Assembly: GCF_001612985.1 (NCBI RefSeq)
Contig: NZ_BDBM01000041.1
Coordinates: 1-64,000 of the forward strand
DNA length: 64,000 nt
Direction of reading: 5' to 3'
DNA from: Nocardia gamkensis NBRC 108242
GTDB lineage: Bacteria > Actinomycetota > Actinomycetes > Mycobacteriales > Mycobacteriaceae
Each line of letters opens with the position of its first letter. Positions within the stretch are counted from its first letter, which is position 1. A program made the translations under genes and the position numbers. This document shows positions 17,490-26,462 of this stretch, piece by piece. The notes beneath the pieces are model-generated. The model saw only the letters and a program-made list of their open reading frames with translations. It was not told the DNA's origin and ran no database searches.

Positions 17490-18320
17490 CTAGGACGTAC
17501 TCGCGCTTCCGCCGCAGGAGATGGTGACGGCCTCCCCGTTGAAGTGGCGGCCGTGCTCGGAGACCAGCAGCAGCACCGCCTCGGCCACCTCGGCGGGCTG
17601 GATCAGATCGCCGTTGGGCGGGCCGGATTCGATGATCGCCATCCAGTCCTCCTTGGTGGGATTCTCCTTGTCCGGCATCATGAGCCGCCAGGTGGCGGGG
17701 TTCTGGATCATGTCGGTGTCCACCCCGGACGGCAGCAGGGCGTTCACCGTGATGCCGTACTCCGCCACCTCCAGGGACAGCGACTTCACCAAGCCCAGCA
17801 CGCCCCATTTGCTCGCGGCGTAGTGCGCCGCGTTGCGCACGCCCATCTTCGCCACGATGGACGAGGTGGCCACCACTCGACCCCACCGACGCTCGATCAT
17901 GTGCGGCACGACCGCGCGGAAACTGTGGAACACGCCGGTCAGGTTGGTGTCGATCATGTCCTGCCACAACTGCTCGTCCATCTCCGCGACGGGCGAGTTG
18001 GAGGCGATGCCCGCGTTGGCGATCAGGATGTCGATGCGGTCGAATTCCTCCAGCGCGCGCTCGGCGACCGTCCGCATCTGTTCCAGGCTGCGCACGTCGG
18101 CCCGCACCGCGACGCAGCGGCGGCCGGTGCGCTCGACCAAGGCGGCGGTCTCGGCCAGATCGTCGGGAGTACTCAGCTCGTAGGGAAGGCCGGACAAGGG
18201 TGCGGCGATGTCACACACCACGATGTCCGCGCCCGCGTTCGCCAGCGCGAGGGCGTGCGCGCGCCCCTGTCCGCGGGCGCCGCCGGTGATCACCGCCACC
18301 CGATCGTCGAGATGCCCCAT
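17490..18320 (-). CDS. Mycofactocin-coupled SDR-family oxidoreductase
   Basis: The 276-residue short-chain dehydrogenase has the NAD-binding TGGARGQGRAHA motif, NAG at about 96-98, and the catalytic Y-A-A-S-K. The insertion after the second strand (CDIAAPLSGLPYELSTPDDL) is characteristic of the mycofactocin-dependent SDR group, whose bound NAD is recycled by the redox peptide cofactor mycofactocin. Substrates of this group are mostly alcohols or terpenoids; the specific one is unknown. The ATG at 18320 follows GAAGGG; a GTG lies one codon upstream. Confidence 0.85.
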   Translation of the reverse strand: MGHLDDRVAVITGGARGQGRAHALALANAGADIVVCDIAAPLSGLPYELSTPDDLAETAALVERTGRRCVAVRADVRSLEQMRTVAERALEEFDRIDILIANAGIASNSPVAEMDEQLWQDMIDTNLTGVFHSFRAVVPHMIERRWGRVVATSSIVAKMGVRNAAHYAASKWGVLGLVKSLSLEVAEYGITVNALLPSGVDTDMIQNPATWRLMMPDKENPTKEDWMAIIESGPPNGDLIQPAEVAEAVLLLVSEHGRHFNGEAVTISCGGSASTS

Positions 18321-18752
18321 CACTGGCCCTTCATCGGTCGGTACCTGCTTCGGCCGCCACCCATCGTGTCATGGGTGGACGGCGTGGGCTCCCGATTTTC
18401 GGCAGGCCGGGCCACCGTCGAGCGATTTCCCGCCGATGGGAACGAGCGGCGGGCGCGTCCGCGCGTGGCCACCGGTGTGCGCAGCGCCACGTCCGCGACC
18501 TGCGCCGACGAGATGGTTTGCCGAAATCTCCAGGGACAGTGGAACAATGGGTGCGGTCTCGGCGCCGGAGCGGGCACGGCCACGGCGCGCACGAACCGAC
18601 CCGACTGCGGCACGGAGACAACATGCAACCTTTCCGACCCGGTCCAGCGACCAACTGGGTGCGATGTACGCTGCGCCCCGGAACGATTTCGCCCGTGCCT
18701 ACCCATCGTTCCTGGCACGGTCGGCGCATCCACAGTGGTTCCAGGGGGCCCG
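18321..18752. other. Intergenic region between divergent genes
   Basis: These 432 bp lie between the SDR (minus) and the 75-aa gene (plus). Open frames through it have high Arg/Pro content and no ribosome sites. I see no hairpin, repeat or clear operator; it should hold both promoters. Confidence 0.45.
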
Positions 18753-18980
18753 ATGACCGATTGTGAGTACCTTCCCGTGAATCTCGACCGACAGCTCGAC
18801 ACCGAACCGACCGAGCACGACAGCACCCTGGCCGCCCGGCTGACCAGCCCGCGGCTGCGCAAGCTGCTGCACACAGCCATCGGCCTCTCCGAGGATTCCG
18901 TGGATCTGCTGACGACCATGACCACGCGCCTGCGTGCCGCCGAGGGCATGATCCTGCGCGACCCGCTCGACGACTGCTGA
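18753..18980 (+). CDS. Small conserved-looking protein of unknown function (75 aa)
   Basis: The ATG follows CCAGGGGG. The protein is acidic at its N-terminus (TDCEYLPVNLDRQLDTEPTE) and then predicted helical (LRKLLHTAIGLSEDSVDLLTTM), ending LRDPLDDC. Its composition is protein-like and differs from the Arg-rich shadow frames around it. No family was recognised. It stands alone, 112 bp before the methyltransferase gene. Confidence 0.5.
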   Translation: MTDCEYLPVNLDRQLDTEPTEHDSTLAARLTSPRLRKLLHTAIGLSEDSVDLLTTMTTRLRAAEGMILRDPLDDC

Positions 18981-19092
18981 CACCCGGGCGGGCGTGACGG
19001 GGCCCCGGCGGCCCCGCCGCGGCCGTCCGAGGTGGTTGCCGAACCGGCAACGATATTTGCCGATACGTCCGGTCCGGTGGATGGTGGGACGC

Positions 19093-19749
19093 ATGAGTGC
19101 GACACACCACCACCGGGACGGGACCACGTCGACGACGGTCGAGTTCTGGGAGTCCTTCTACCAGGAACGCGAGCAGATCTGGTCGGGACGGCCGAACTTC
19201 CTGCTGGTGCGGGAGATCGAAGCGGTCGCCCCGGGTACGGCACTGGACCTGGGCTGCGCCGAGGGCGCCGACGCGATCTGGCTGGCCGAGCGCGGCTGGC
19301 GGGTGACGGCGGTGGACGTCTCGGAGACCGCGCTGGCCCGCGCCAGGGCACAAGCGGCGCGACAGCAGTTGGCCGGCGAAATCAATTGGCAGCGGCACGA
19401 TCTCGACCACACCTTCCCGTCCGGGCGCTACGACCTCGTCACGGCGCAGTATCTGCACTCACCGGCGGCCCAGGACGGTGAACGGACGCGAATCCTGCGC
19501 CGGGCCGCGGAGGCGGTGGCGCCCGGCGGGCTGCTGCTGATCGTCGGGCACGCGGAGTGGCCCAGCTGGGTGCTGGAACCGCCCGCCGACGTGCACTTCC
19601 CGACCACCGCCGAGGTGCGCGCCGACCTCGCGCTCGACCCGGCCGAATGGCAGGTGGAAGTGGAGGACGTGGTCGAGCGCGAGCACGCGGGCCCGGAGGG
19701 GCAGCCGGGCACGCGGAAAGACAACATCCTGCGAATTCGCCGCCGCTGA
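19093..19749 (+). CDS. Class I SAM-dependent methyltransferase
   Basis: The 218-residue protein has the SAM-binding motif I ALDLGCAEGADAIWLAERGW at about 50-69, the acidic loop VTAVDVS at 71-77, and RYDLVTAQYL as motif IV. The WESFYQEREQIWSGRPNFLL start resembles TehB and thiopurine-methyltransferase-like proteins. The acceptor is unknown. The ATG at 19093 is chosen; another ATG lies 12 bp upstream in frame. Confidence 0.8.
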   Translation: MSATHHHRDGTTSTTVEFWESFYQEREQIWSGRPNFLLVREIEAVAPGTALDLGCAEGADAIWLAERGWRVTAVDVSETALARARAQAARQQLAGEINWQRHDLDHTFPSGRYDLVTAQYLHSPAAQDGERTRILRRAAEAVAPGGLLLIVGHAEWPSWVLEPPADVHFPTTAEVRADLALDPAEWQVEVEDVVEREHAGPEGQPGTRKDNILRIRRR

Positions 19750-19795
19750 CCCGAGCCGGAAACCCGCTCGGCGCCGTCGGCCCGCACAGCGCACT

Positions 19796-19816
19796 CCCAG
19801 GTTTGCCCCAGGTTGC
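19796..19816. promoter_or_regulatory. 11-bp-spaced direct repeat upstream of the GT39 gene
   Basis: CCCAGGTTTG at 19796 and CCCAGGTTGC at 19807 form a direct repeat with an 11-bp period, one helical turn, as OmpR/PhoB-type regulators require. A closely similar pair precedes the downstream two-component operon at 22443. It lies about 60 bp before the glycosyltransferase start. Confidence 0.6.
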
Positions 19817-19874
19817 GGGCAGACAGCCTTCCTAGCCTTCGAAGTGAGGTTCACACGGAAGGAAGGCGAACATC

Positions 19875-22001
19875 ATGGCGTCGATTACGAGCGTCCCGCC
19901 GGGCGTGGAGGCCGTCGCGAGACCCGTCGGCGCCCATCGCGCCTCCACCCACGAGCGATCCTGGGCGGATCGCGCGTTCTTCGGGCCCGCGACCCAATCG
20001 CGGTGGGCGCGCCCGGCGCTGTTCGCGCTGCTGCTCGCGACCGCGGTGCTGTATTTCTGGAATCTGACGGTCTCCGGATGGGCGAACGAGTATTACGCCG
20101 CGGCGGCGCAGGCGGGGACGCAGAGCTGGAAGGCGCTGCTGTTCGGCGCGCACGACGCGGGGAACGCGATCACGGTGGACAAGCCGCCCGCGTCGCTGTG
20201 GGTGATGGGGCTGTCGGGGCGGTTGTTCGGATTCGGCTCGTGGTCGCTGCTGGCGCCCCAGGCCTTGATGGGCGTCGGCTCGGTGGCCCTGCTGTATGGC
20301 GCGGTGCGACGGTGGAGCGGCCCCGGCGCGGGCCTGCTGGCCGGTGCGGCGTTGGCGGCCACTCCGGTGGCCGCGTTGATGTTCCGCTTCGACAACCCCG
20401 ACGCCCTGCTGACGTTGCTGCTGGTCGCGGCGGCCTACTGCACGGTGCGGGCGATCGACTCGCACGGGCTGCGCTGGCGTTCGGCGAGTACCGGCTGGCT
20501 CGCCCTGGCCGGTGCGGTCATCGGTTTCGCGTTCCTGACCAAGATGATGCAGGCGTTCCTGGTCCTGCCCGCGCTGGGGCTGGTGTTCCTGGTCGCCGCG
20601 GCGGGAGGCTTCTGGGCCCGGATCGTCAAATTGATCACCGCGTGCGCGGCCATGGTGGTCGCGGGCGGATGGTATGTGCTGCTGGTCGAGCTGTGGCCCG
20701 CGGATTCGCGCCCCTACATCGGCGGGTCGACCGACAACAGCCTGTGGGAACTGGCGCTCGGCTACAACGGGATGGGCCGACTGCTGGGCGGCAGTGGCAA
20801 TCCGAGCGGGGGCTCGGGCGGCCCCGGAGGCGGCGGCATGGGCGGCGCGTTCGGCGGCGACACCGGACTGGCCCGGCTGTTCAGCGGCAGCATGGGCACC
20901 GAGGTGTCCTGGTTGCTCCCCGCGGCGCTGATCGGCCTGGTCGCCGGACTGTGGCTGAGCCGCCGCGCACCGCGCACCGATCGGCTGCGGGCGGCGATGA
21001 TCCTCTGGGGCGGGTGGCTGCTCGGCACCGGCCTGGTATTCAGCTACATGAGCGGCATCATCCACCCGTACTACACGGTGGCCTTGGCGCCGGGCATCGC
21101 CGGTGTCGCCGGAATCGCGGTGACACAGTTGTGGCGGCGGCGCGGGCACGTGGCGGCCAGGATGACGTTGGCGCTGCTGTCGGCGGTCACCGGCGTCTGG
21201 GCCTTCGTCCTGCTGGACCGCACGCCGGACTGGTTGCCCTGGCTGCACTGGACGGTGCTGATCTCGACCGCGCTCGCGGCGATGGGCCTGTTGGTGGGCG
21301 CGCACCGGTCGCGTGGGATCGCCGTGACGATCGCGGCGGCCGCGTTGCTCGGCGGGTTCGCCGGATCCACGGCCTACGCGGTCGAGACGGTCACGCACGC
21401 GCACAGCGGCGGCATCCCCACCTCCGGGCCCGCGCAGGCGAGTTCGATGGGCGTGCCCGGCGGAGGCGCAGGAGCGGATGGTCCGCCCGCCGACGGCCGC
21501 ACCGGCGCGACGGACGGCACCGATCTGCCGACCGGAGACGCGGCTCCCAGCGGCAGCGAGCTGCCGACCGGCGACATGCCCGCCGCCGACGGCGGACGGT
21601 CGACCGGCGACTCGACTCCCGCGAGCGGCGCGGGCGGGCCGAGCGGAAACGCGGGTAACGCGGAGCTGGACGCCCTGCTGGAGAACACCGACAGCCGGTG
21701 GTCGGCGGCGAGCATCGGCTCCGGTACCGCGTCGAGCCTGGAATTGCGCACGGGCACGTCGGTGATCGCGATCGGCGGCTTCAGCGGTGGCGACGACGCG
21801 CCGACGTTGGCGCAGTTTCAGCAGTACGTGGCCGATGGCGAGGTGCACTACTTCGTCGCGCAGGGTCAGGGCATGCGCCCCGGCTCCAGCGGGGAGAAGT
21901 CGGCGGCGGACGAGATCACCGAGTGGGTGAAGGCGCACTTCACCGCGAAGACGGTCGGCAACATCACCGTCTACGACCTGACCGCACCCACCGGCAGCTG
22001 A
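19875..22001 (+). CDS. GT39/ArnT-like membrane glycosyltransferase (YkcB-type)
   Basis: The 708-residue integral membrane protein has about 11-12 helices, the early WANEYYAAAAQAG loop (where the family usually carries an acidic catalytic pair), and VDKPPASLWVMGLSG. A Gly/Ser-rich loop lies near 298-325. The C-terminal 200 residues form an extracytoplasmic part with a Gly/Ala/Asp-rich linker and a small folded domain ending VYDLTAPTGS, as in YkcA/YkcB proteins. Such enzymes transfer sugars from polyprenyl phosphate to cell-envelope acceptors. A direct repeat shared with the two-component system upstream region suggests joint control. Confidence 0.82.
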   Translation: MASITSVPPGVEAVARPVGAHRASTHERSWADRAFFGPATQSRWARPALFALLLATAVLYFWNLTVSGWANEYYAAAAQAGTQSWKALLFGAHDAGNAITVDKPPASLWVMGLSGRLFGFGSWSLLAPQALMGVGSVALLYGAVRRWSGPGAGLLAGAALAATPVAALMFRFDNPDALLTLLLVAAAYCTVRAIDSHGLRWRSASTGWLALAGAVIGFAFLTKMMQAFLVLPALGLVFLVAAAGGFWARIVKLITACAAMVVAGGWYVLLVELWPADSRPYIGGSTDNSLWELALGYNGMGRLLGGSGNPSGGSGGPGGGGMGGAFGGDTGLARLFSGSMGTEVSWLLPAALIGLVAGLWLSRRAPRTDRLRAAMILWGGWLLGTGLVFSYMSGIIHPYYTVALAPGIAGVAGIAVTQLWRRRGHVAARMTLALLSAVTGVWAFVLLDRTPDWLPWLHWTVLISTALAAMGLLVGAHRSRGIAVTIAAAALLGGFAGSTAYAVETVTHAHSGGIPTSGPAQASSMGVPGGGAGADGPPADGRTGATDGTDLPTGDAAPSGSELPTGDMPAADGGRSTGDSTPASGAGGPSGNAGNAELDALLENTDSRWSAASIGSGTASSLELRTGTSVIAIGGFSGGDDAPTLAQFQQYVADGEVHYFVAQGQGMRPGSSGEKSAADEITEWVKAHFTAKTVGNITVYDLTAPTGS

Positions 22002-22016
22002 TCGCCCGGATCCCGA

Positions 22017-22061
22017 CCGCAGGAGTATCGCCGCAGCGTAGGGTGCGCGATACTCCTGCGG
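22017..22061 (+). terminator. Terminator-like hairpin after the GT39 gene
   Basis: A perfect 15-bp stem (CCGCAGGAGTATCGC with its complement) encloses a 15-nt loop and begins 16 bp after the glycosyltransferase stop. No T-run follows. Confidence 0.65.
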
Positions 22062-22442
22062 CATGTTCGGCGGCAGCGCCTCGAACATCGCCGCCGACGG
22101 CCCTTCGAGTTCGCCCGGCACCGGAAACCGCCGGAGCGGCCGACGCGGATCGCACCGGCGAGGGCGCGCCGAGGCGTATAGCGAGCCCATGTTCAGTTCG
22201 CCGGTCCGACGATCGACACGAACCAGGGGGCCGCAACCCAGGGCACGCACCGTCGCAGACAGTGATGATCTGCGGTTTGCGGCGCACAGCATGCCGATCG
22301 GCAAAGACCCCTCGCTGACGCCCACCGCCTCGCTTGCCGCCGACGAGCGAGGTCACCCGATCGGACACCAGCCCCACCAGGCATGATGGACGCGGACGGC
22401 GGCGAACAGCGCGCCGGGCCGGTGGCGCGCTCCCAGGAAACA
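22062..22442. other. Intergenic region without recognisable gene
   Basis: About 380 bp between the hairpin and the two-component operon. Short frames on both strands lack ribosome sites or family likeness. The regulator-site repeat begins at its right end. Confidence 0.4.
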
Positions 22443-22464
22443 CCCAGCTTGCTCGCAGGTTGCT
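22443..22464. promoter_or_regulatory. 11-bp-spaced direct repeat upstream of the two-component operon
   Basis: CCCAGCTTGCT followed directly by CGCAGGTTGCT gives the same period and core (CAG-TTGC) as the repeat at 19796. It sits about 28 bp before the response-regulator ATG, which suggests autoregulation. Confidence 0.6.
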
Positions 22465-22491
22465 CCGTGCCTGCGAGGCAATCATGGACTC

Positions 22492-23208
22492 ATGACCGGC
22501 ACCGAACCCGAAGCCCGCGTCCTCATCGTGGACGACGAACCGATGATCATCGAACTGCTCGCCGTGAGCTTGCGGTTCCAAGGGTTCGAGGTGGCCACCG
22601 CCCTCAGCGGCACCGAGGCGCTGGATCGGGTGCGCGGATTCCGGCCGGACGCGGTGATCGTGGACGTGATGATGCCCGGCATGGACGGGTTCGGGATGCT
22701 GCGGCGGCTGCGCGCCGACGGGGTGACCGCGCCCGTGCTGTTCCTGACCGCCCGCGACGACGTCGACGACAAGCTCACCGGACTCACCCTCGGTGCGGAC
22801 GACTACGTGACCAAGCCGTTCAGCCTGGAGGAGGTCATCGCGCGACTGCGAGTCATCCTGCGCCGCAGCGGAATACAGTCCGCTGTCGAAGGCGTCAACC
22901 GGATGACGGTGGGCGATCTGGTGCTCGACGACGACAGTCACGAGGTGTGGAAGGCGGGTGCGCCGGTGTCGCTGTCGCCGACCGAGTTCACCCTGCTGCG
23001 CTACTTCATGGTCAACGCGGGCAAGGTGCTGAGCAAGCCGAAGATCCTGGACCACGTCTGGCGCTACGACTTCGGCGGTGACGCGGGCGTGGTCGAGTCG
23101 TATGTGTCGTATCTGCGGCGCAAGGTCGACACCACCGAACCGAAACTGCTGCACACGCTGCGCGGCGTCGGTTACGTGCTGCGTGAACCCCAGGTGAGCC
23201 GGAGGTGA
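22492..23208 (+). CDS. OmpR-family response regulator
   Basis: The 238-residue protein has a receiver domain (VLIVDDEP, phospho-acceptor Asp in VIVDVMMPGMDG, Lys in YVTKPFS) and a winged-helix DNA-binding domain (SPTEFTLLRYFMVNAGKVLS through YLRRKVDTTEPKLLHTLRGVGYVLR). It is similar in style to mycobacterial TrcR/TcrX-class regulators, but orthology cannot be settled here. It overlaps the kinase gene by 4 bp. Confidence 0.93.
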   Translation: MTGTEPEARVLIVDDEPMIIELLAVSLRFQGFEVATALSGTEALDRVRGFRPDAVIVDVMMPGMDGFGMLRRLRADGVTAPVLFLTARDDVDDKLTGLTLGADDYVTKPFSLEEVIARLRVILRRSGIQSAVEGVNRMTVGDLVLDDDSHEVWKAGAPVSLSPTEFTLLRYFMVNAGKVLSKPKILDHVWRYDFGGDAGVVESYVSYLRRKVDTTEPKLLHTLRGVGYVLREPQVSRR

Positions 23209-24746
23209 GCGTACGAACGGAACTCGCGCGGCGGATATCGGCGGTCCCGCTGCGGGTCGGGCTGGTGATCGTGCTGCTGCTGCTGACCGCGGCGGCGCTG
23301 TTCGCGTCGGGTGCGGCGGTGACCTCGGCGCTGAGCCGATCGCTGACCCAGCGCACCGACGAACAGCTCTACGACGCGGCGCGGTCCTGGGCGCAGCCGC
23401 GTCCGATGCGGCAGGTGACCACCCCCGACGGTCGCACGCAATGGATTCCGGCTGATCTCCCGGCCGCGCCGGTGCAGCCGAGATCGGTGGGCGAGCAGCC
23501 GCGCCGGTTCTTCGAACTGCGCACGGGAGCCGACGGCCAGGTGTATCCGGACCCGCCCGGCGGCAACAGCGCCGCGGGGGTCCCGGATCTGGGCGGCTCG
23601 AGCGCCCAGACGCCGAGAACGGTGGATTCCTCGGACGATTCGTCGGTGCGCTGGCGGGTGCTGACCACGACCAACGAATACGGTTCCACCACCATCGGCC
23701 TGCCGCTGACCGACAACCAGGAGACGGTCTCGCGGCTGATCTTCTTCGAGGTCGGCACGGGGGCAGCGGCTCTGCTGGCCCTGGGCGCCGTCGGCTACCT
23801 GGTGATCCGGCGCAGCCTGCGGCCGCTGCGCGAGGTGGAGCAGACGGCGGCGGCGATCGCGAGCGGCGACCTGCACCGACGGGTGCCGGTGCGGGGCGTC
23901 GACACCGAAGTCGACCATCTGGCGCGGTCCCTGAACGAGATGCTCGCGCAGATCCAGCACGGCGTTGCCGCGACCGAGGCCTCCGAGGAAGCCGCCCGCC
24001 GCTCGGAGGCGCGGATGCGCCGCTTCGTCGCCGACGCCAGCCACGAACTGCGCACGCCGCTGACCACGATTCGTGGTTTCGCCGAGCTGTACCGGCAGGG
24101 CGCCAGCACCGACGCGGTAATGGTGGTCGGCCGGATCGAGGCCGAGGCCGAGCGCATGGGTGTGCTCGTCGAAGATCTGCTGCTGCTGGCGCGGCTGGAC
24201 GAGAAGCGCCCGCTGGAGCGCAGACCCGTCGACCTGCTCGCGCTCGCCGGTGACGCCGTGCACAACGCGCGGGCCATCGCCGCCCGCCAGAAGCCGTCGC
24301 CCGACGCGCCGGACCGCCCGATCACCCTGGTGATCAGCGAGGGCGAGGGAACCATGGACGTCGTCGGCGACGAGGCGCGCCTGCGCCAAGTCCTGGGCAA
24401 CCTGCTCGGCAACGCCCTCACCCACACCCCGCGCGAAGCGGCGATCACGGTGCGGCTCACGGCCGCGCCCGATCGCGTCCGCATCGACGTGATCGACACC
24501 GGCCCCGGCCTGTCGCCCGACGCCGCCGCGCGGGTATTCGAACGCTTCTACCGCGCGGACGCCTCACGCACCCGCACCAGCGGCGGCACCGGCCTCGGCC
24601 TGTCCATCGTCCAGGCGCTGGTAACCGCCCACGGTGGACGCGTCTCGGTCGACAGCGAACCGGGCCGCGGGGCGACCTTCACCGTGGTGTTGCCCCGTGA
24701 ACCCGCCGATACGCGGCCCACAGGAGAGTGGGCTCGATCCGGGTAG
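23205..24746 (+). CDS. Sensor histidine kinase (HAMP, HisKA, HATPase)
   Basis: The 513-residue kinase has TM1 at about 19-39, an extracytoplasmic Pro-rich sensor region to about 178, TM2 at about 182-205, a HAMP domain (RRSLRPLREVEQTAAAIASGD), a HisKA domain with phospho-acceptor His in ADASHELRTPLTTIRG, and an ATPase domain (LGNLLGNALTH, DTGPGL, GGTGLGLSIV). The GTG start overlaps the regulator stop. It autophosphorylates and passes phosphate to the preceding regulator; the stimulus is unknown, probably at the envelope given the linked glycosyltransferase. Confidence 0.93.
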   Translation: MSVRTELARRISAVPLRVGLVIVLLLLTAAALFASGAAVTSALSRSLTQRTDEQLYDAARSWAQPRPMRQVTTPDGRTQWIPADLPAAPVQPRSVGEQPRRFFELRTGADGQVYPDPPGGNSAAGVPDLGGSSAQTPRTVDSSDDSSVRWRVLTTTNEYGSTTIGLPLTDNQETVSRLIFFEVGTGAAALLALGAVGYLVIRRSLRPLREVEQTAAAIASGDLHRRVPVRGVDTEVDHLARSLNEMLAQIQHGVAATEASEEAARRSEARMRRFVADASHELRTPLTTIRGFAELYRQGASTDAVMVVGRIEAEAERMGVLVEDLLLLARLDEKRPLERRPVDLLALAGDAVHNARAIAARQKPSPDAPDRPITLVISEGEGTMDVVGDEARLRQVLGNLLGNALTHTPREAAITVRLTAAPDRVRIDVIDTGPGLSPDAAARVFERFYRADASRTRTSGGTGLGLSIVQALVTAHGGRVSVDSEPGRGATFTVVLPREPADTRPTGEWARSG

Positions 24747-24886
24747 CACGGGTCCCTCGGCGCGATCACAACCGGAACCCGCGCCGTGCCGATGCGCGGC
24801 GCCGCCGAGTCACCGATCGCGCCGACTGGTGGATCGCCTGGTTCGGCGGTGCGCATCGGATCGCCGATGGCGAAGAAGGCGGCCGC

Positions 24887-25687
24887 TCAGCGCGGCGCGG
24901 GTAGGAAGATGTCGTCGAGCGGGGCCCCGGAGCCGGGGGTGGCACCTTCTTCGGCGAACCATTCCCAGTGCATCACGCGGGCGAGGATCGGGGTGGGCAG
25001 GCGCAGGAGCACTTTCGCGATGGTGGCGAAGCGACTGGAGCCCTCGGCGATCGAGCGGTGGGCGGCCAGAGCGGTTCTGCGTTGCGCCGCGTGGGCGGCG
25101 ACGTCGATGCGATGGGTGATCGCCGAGCGCGGACTGAACAGCGAGGCGAGAACCGAAGGGTCATAACGAAAGGGGACCCGCAATCGCTCCAGCGAACGAA
25201 CGAGACGCGTGTAACCCTCGCGCGGCAAGGTGGCGTCCAGGACTCGCGACACGCCGGCGAGTTCTGCCGCGCGCTTGCCCACCTGGTGCACGCGGACGTG
25301 GTCGCGATGTCCGTATCCGCCGTTGCGGTCGTAGCTGAGCAGAATTTCGGCGTGCTCCTCGCGCAGGATCGCGGCCAACCGCCCCGCCGCCTCCTCCGGA
25401 TCCGCGCGGGCGAATCGCATCCGGTCCGGCGGGTCGGCGTACAGCACCGCGCCGTGTCCGCTGTCGGCGTAGCCGAGGTGCACCACCCGGTGCACGCCGA
25501 GGGTGGCGGCGCTGGCCGCCAACTCGCCGAGGCGCAACGGCTTGCGGCCATCCAGATCCGCCATGTGGCCATCGGTGGCCACCACGATCACCGTCCGGTG
25601 CCCGGCGGCGGACAGCTTGGCCAGGGTCCCGCCGGTCAGCAGGGTCTCGTCGTCCGGGTGCGCGTGGAATGCCACAACGGTCGCCAT
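24887..25687 (-). CDS. PIG-L-family zinc deacetylase
   Basis: The 266-residue protein starts with AFHAHPDDETLLTGGTLAKL, the AHPDDE zinc motif of the LmbE/MshB family, and has a second HxxH-type element in GYGHRDHVRVH. Family members deacetylate GlcNAc-inositol, mycothiol conjugates or other N-acetyl sugars. It lacks obvious features to distinguish MshB, Mca and other paralogues, so no symbol is given. Confidence 0.82.
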   Translation of the reverse strand: MATVVAFHAHPDDETLLTGGTLAKLSAAGHRTVIVVATDGHMADLDGRKPLRLGELAASAATLGVHRVVHLGYADSGHGAVLYADPPDRMRFARADPEEAAGRLAAILREEHAEILLSYDRNGGYGHRDHVRVHQVGKRAAELAGVSRVLDATLPREGYTRLVRSLERLRVPFRYDPSVLASLFSPRSAITHRIDVAAHAAQRRTALAAHRSIAEGSSRFATIAKVLLRLPTPILARVMHWEWFAEEGATPGSGAPLDDIFLPAPR

Positions 25688-25709
25688 CGCACCAGTGTGC
25701 CAAAGGCAT

Positions 25710-26105
25710 TCACGAGAGATCCTCGGCCAGCCGGGTCGCGCCGACGAGCATATAGCCGCCGGTCAGGGCGACCATGGCCACCGCGGCCGGGCGCGGGGCG
25801 TCACTGCGCAGGAGGCGCACCCCGCCGTGCGTGGTGTCCAGGATGTCCACCAGCAACGCCAGACGCTGCCAGCGTGGCAGTTCCTCGGCGGGCGCGGTCA
25901 GATACCCCAGGCCCAGCGCGATCGCCCGTGCGCCGAAGATCCGGGTCATGTAGTCGAGTTCGGGCGTAGGGCGTACGCCGAGCGCCTTGGTCAACGTCCG
26001 TGGCGCCACGAGCGCGGCCGACCCCAGCGCGACCCGTCCGAGCGCCAGGCCGCGCAGCGCACCGGCCAGTGGGGAGCGGGTTTTCCGCATGCTGTTCGTC
26101 ACCAT
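25710..26105 (-). CDS. Small membrane protein of unknown function
   Basis: The protein of about 131 residues has hydrophobic segments near residues 20-36, 50-67 and a last one ending VALTGGYMLVGATRL. It resembles DUF4267-like actinobacterial membrane proteins, with weak confidence. The ATG at 26105 has GAGG upstream; a second in-frame ATG at 26123 lacks one. A long inverted repeat lies just upstream. It is 22 bp from the PIG-L gene and could be co-transcribed with it. Confidence 0.65.
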   Translation of the reverse strand: MVTNSMRKTRSPLAGALRGLALGRVALGSAALVAPRTLTKALGVRPTPELDYMTRIFGARAIALGLGYLTAPAEELPRWQRLALLVDILDTTHGGVRLLRSDAPRPAAVAMVALTGGYMLVGATRLAEDLS

Positions 26106-26131
26106 GTCCCGAGCCTCGCCCATAACGCCGA

Positions 26132-26164
26132 TCAGGTCGATTACCTGCGAGGTAATCGACCTGA
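26132..26164. promoter_or_regulatory. Perfect 14-bp inverted repeat, candidate operator
   Basis: Arms TCAGGTCGATTACC and GGTAATCGACCTGA flank a 5-nt spacer TGCGA. The element sits 9 bp upstream of the earlier ATG of the membrane-protein gene. Length and position favour an operator or an RNA hairpin in its leader; no regulator gene is adjacent. Confidence 0.5.
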
Positions 26165-26462
26165 CGACGGTAGGGGCGAAGGACTCATGGCAGCGGAACC
26201 CACCGCCGCCTTCGCCACCTTGGACTTCAACACCTTCATACTTCTCCTCGATCCGGCCCGTCGGGCTCCCGGCCGAACTTCGACCGCGCAGACAATCCTC
26301 GGTGCGCGATCTCGAGACACCCCGATACTGCGCTGGGAACCTCCTGGCAACCCGAATCTGCTCCTACAGCGAACTCCCAGCTTCGAGAACGCTCCGGCTC
26401 CGGGCGTTCGCCACGGTCTACCCTGAGGTCTTCCGCGAGCCACTGACCAGGAGAGGACAGCC

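Noticed and set aside
22193..22384. A 63-codon Cys-containing minus-strand frame before the two-component operon.
   Set aside because: No ribosome site; Cys are scattered without a pairing pattern and the frame spans a likely promoter region.
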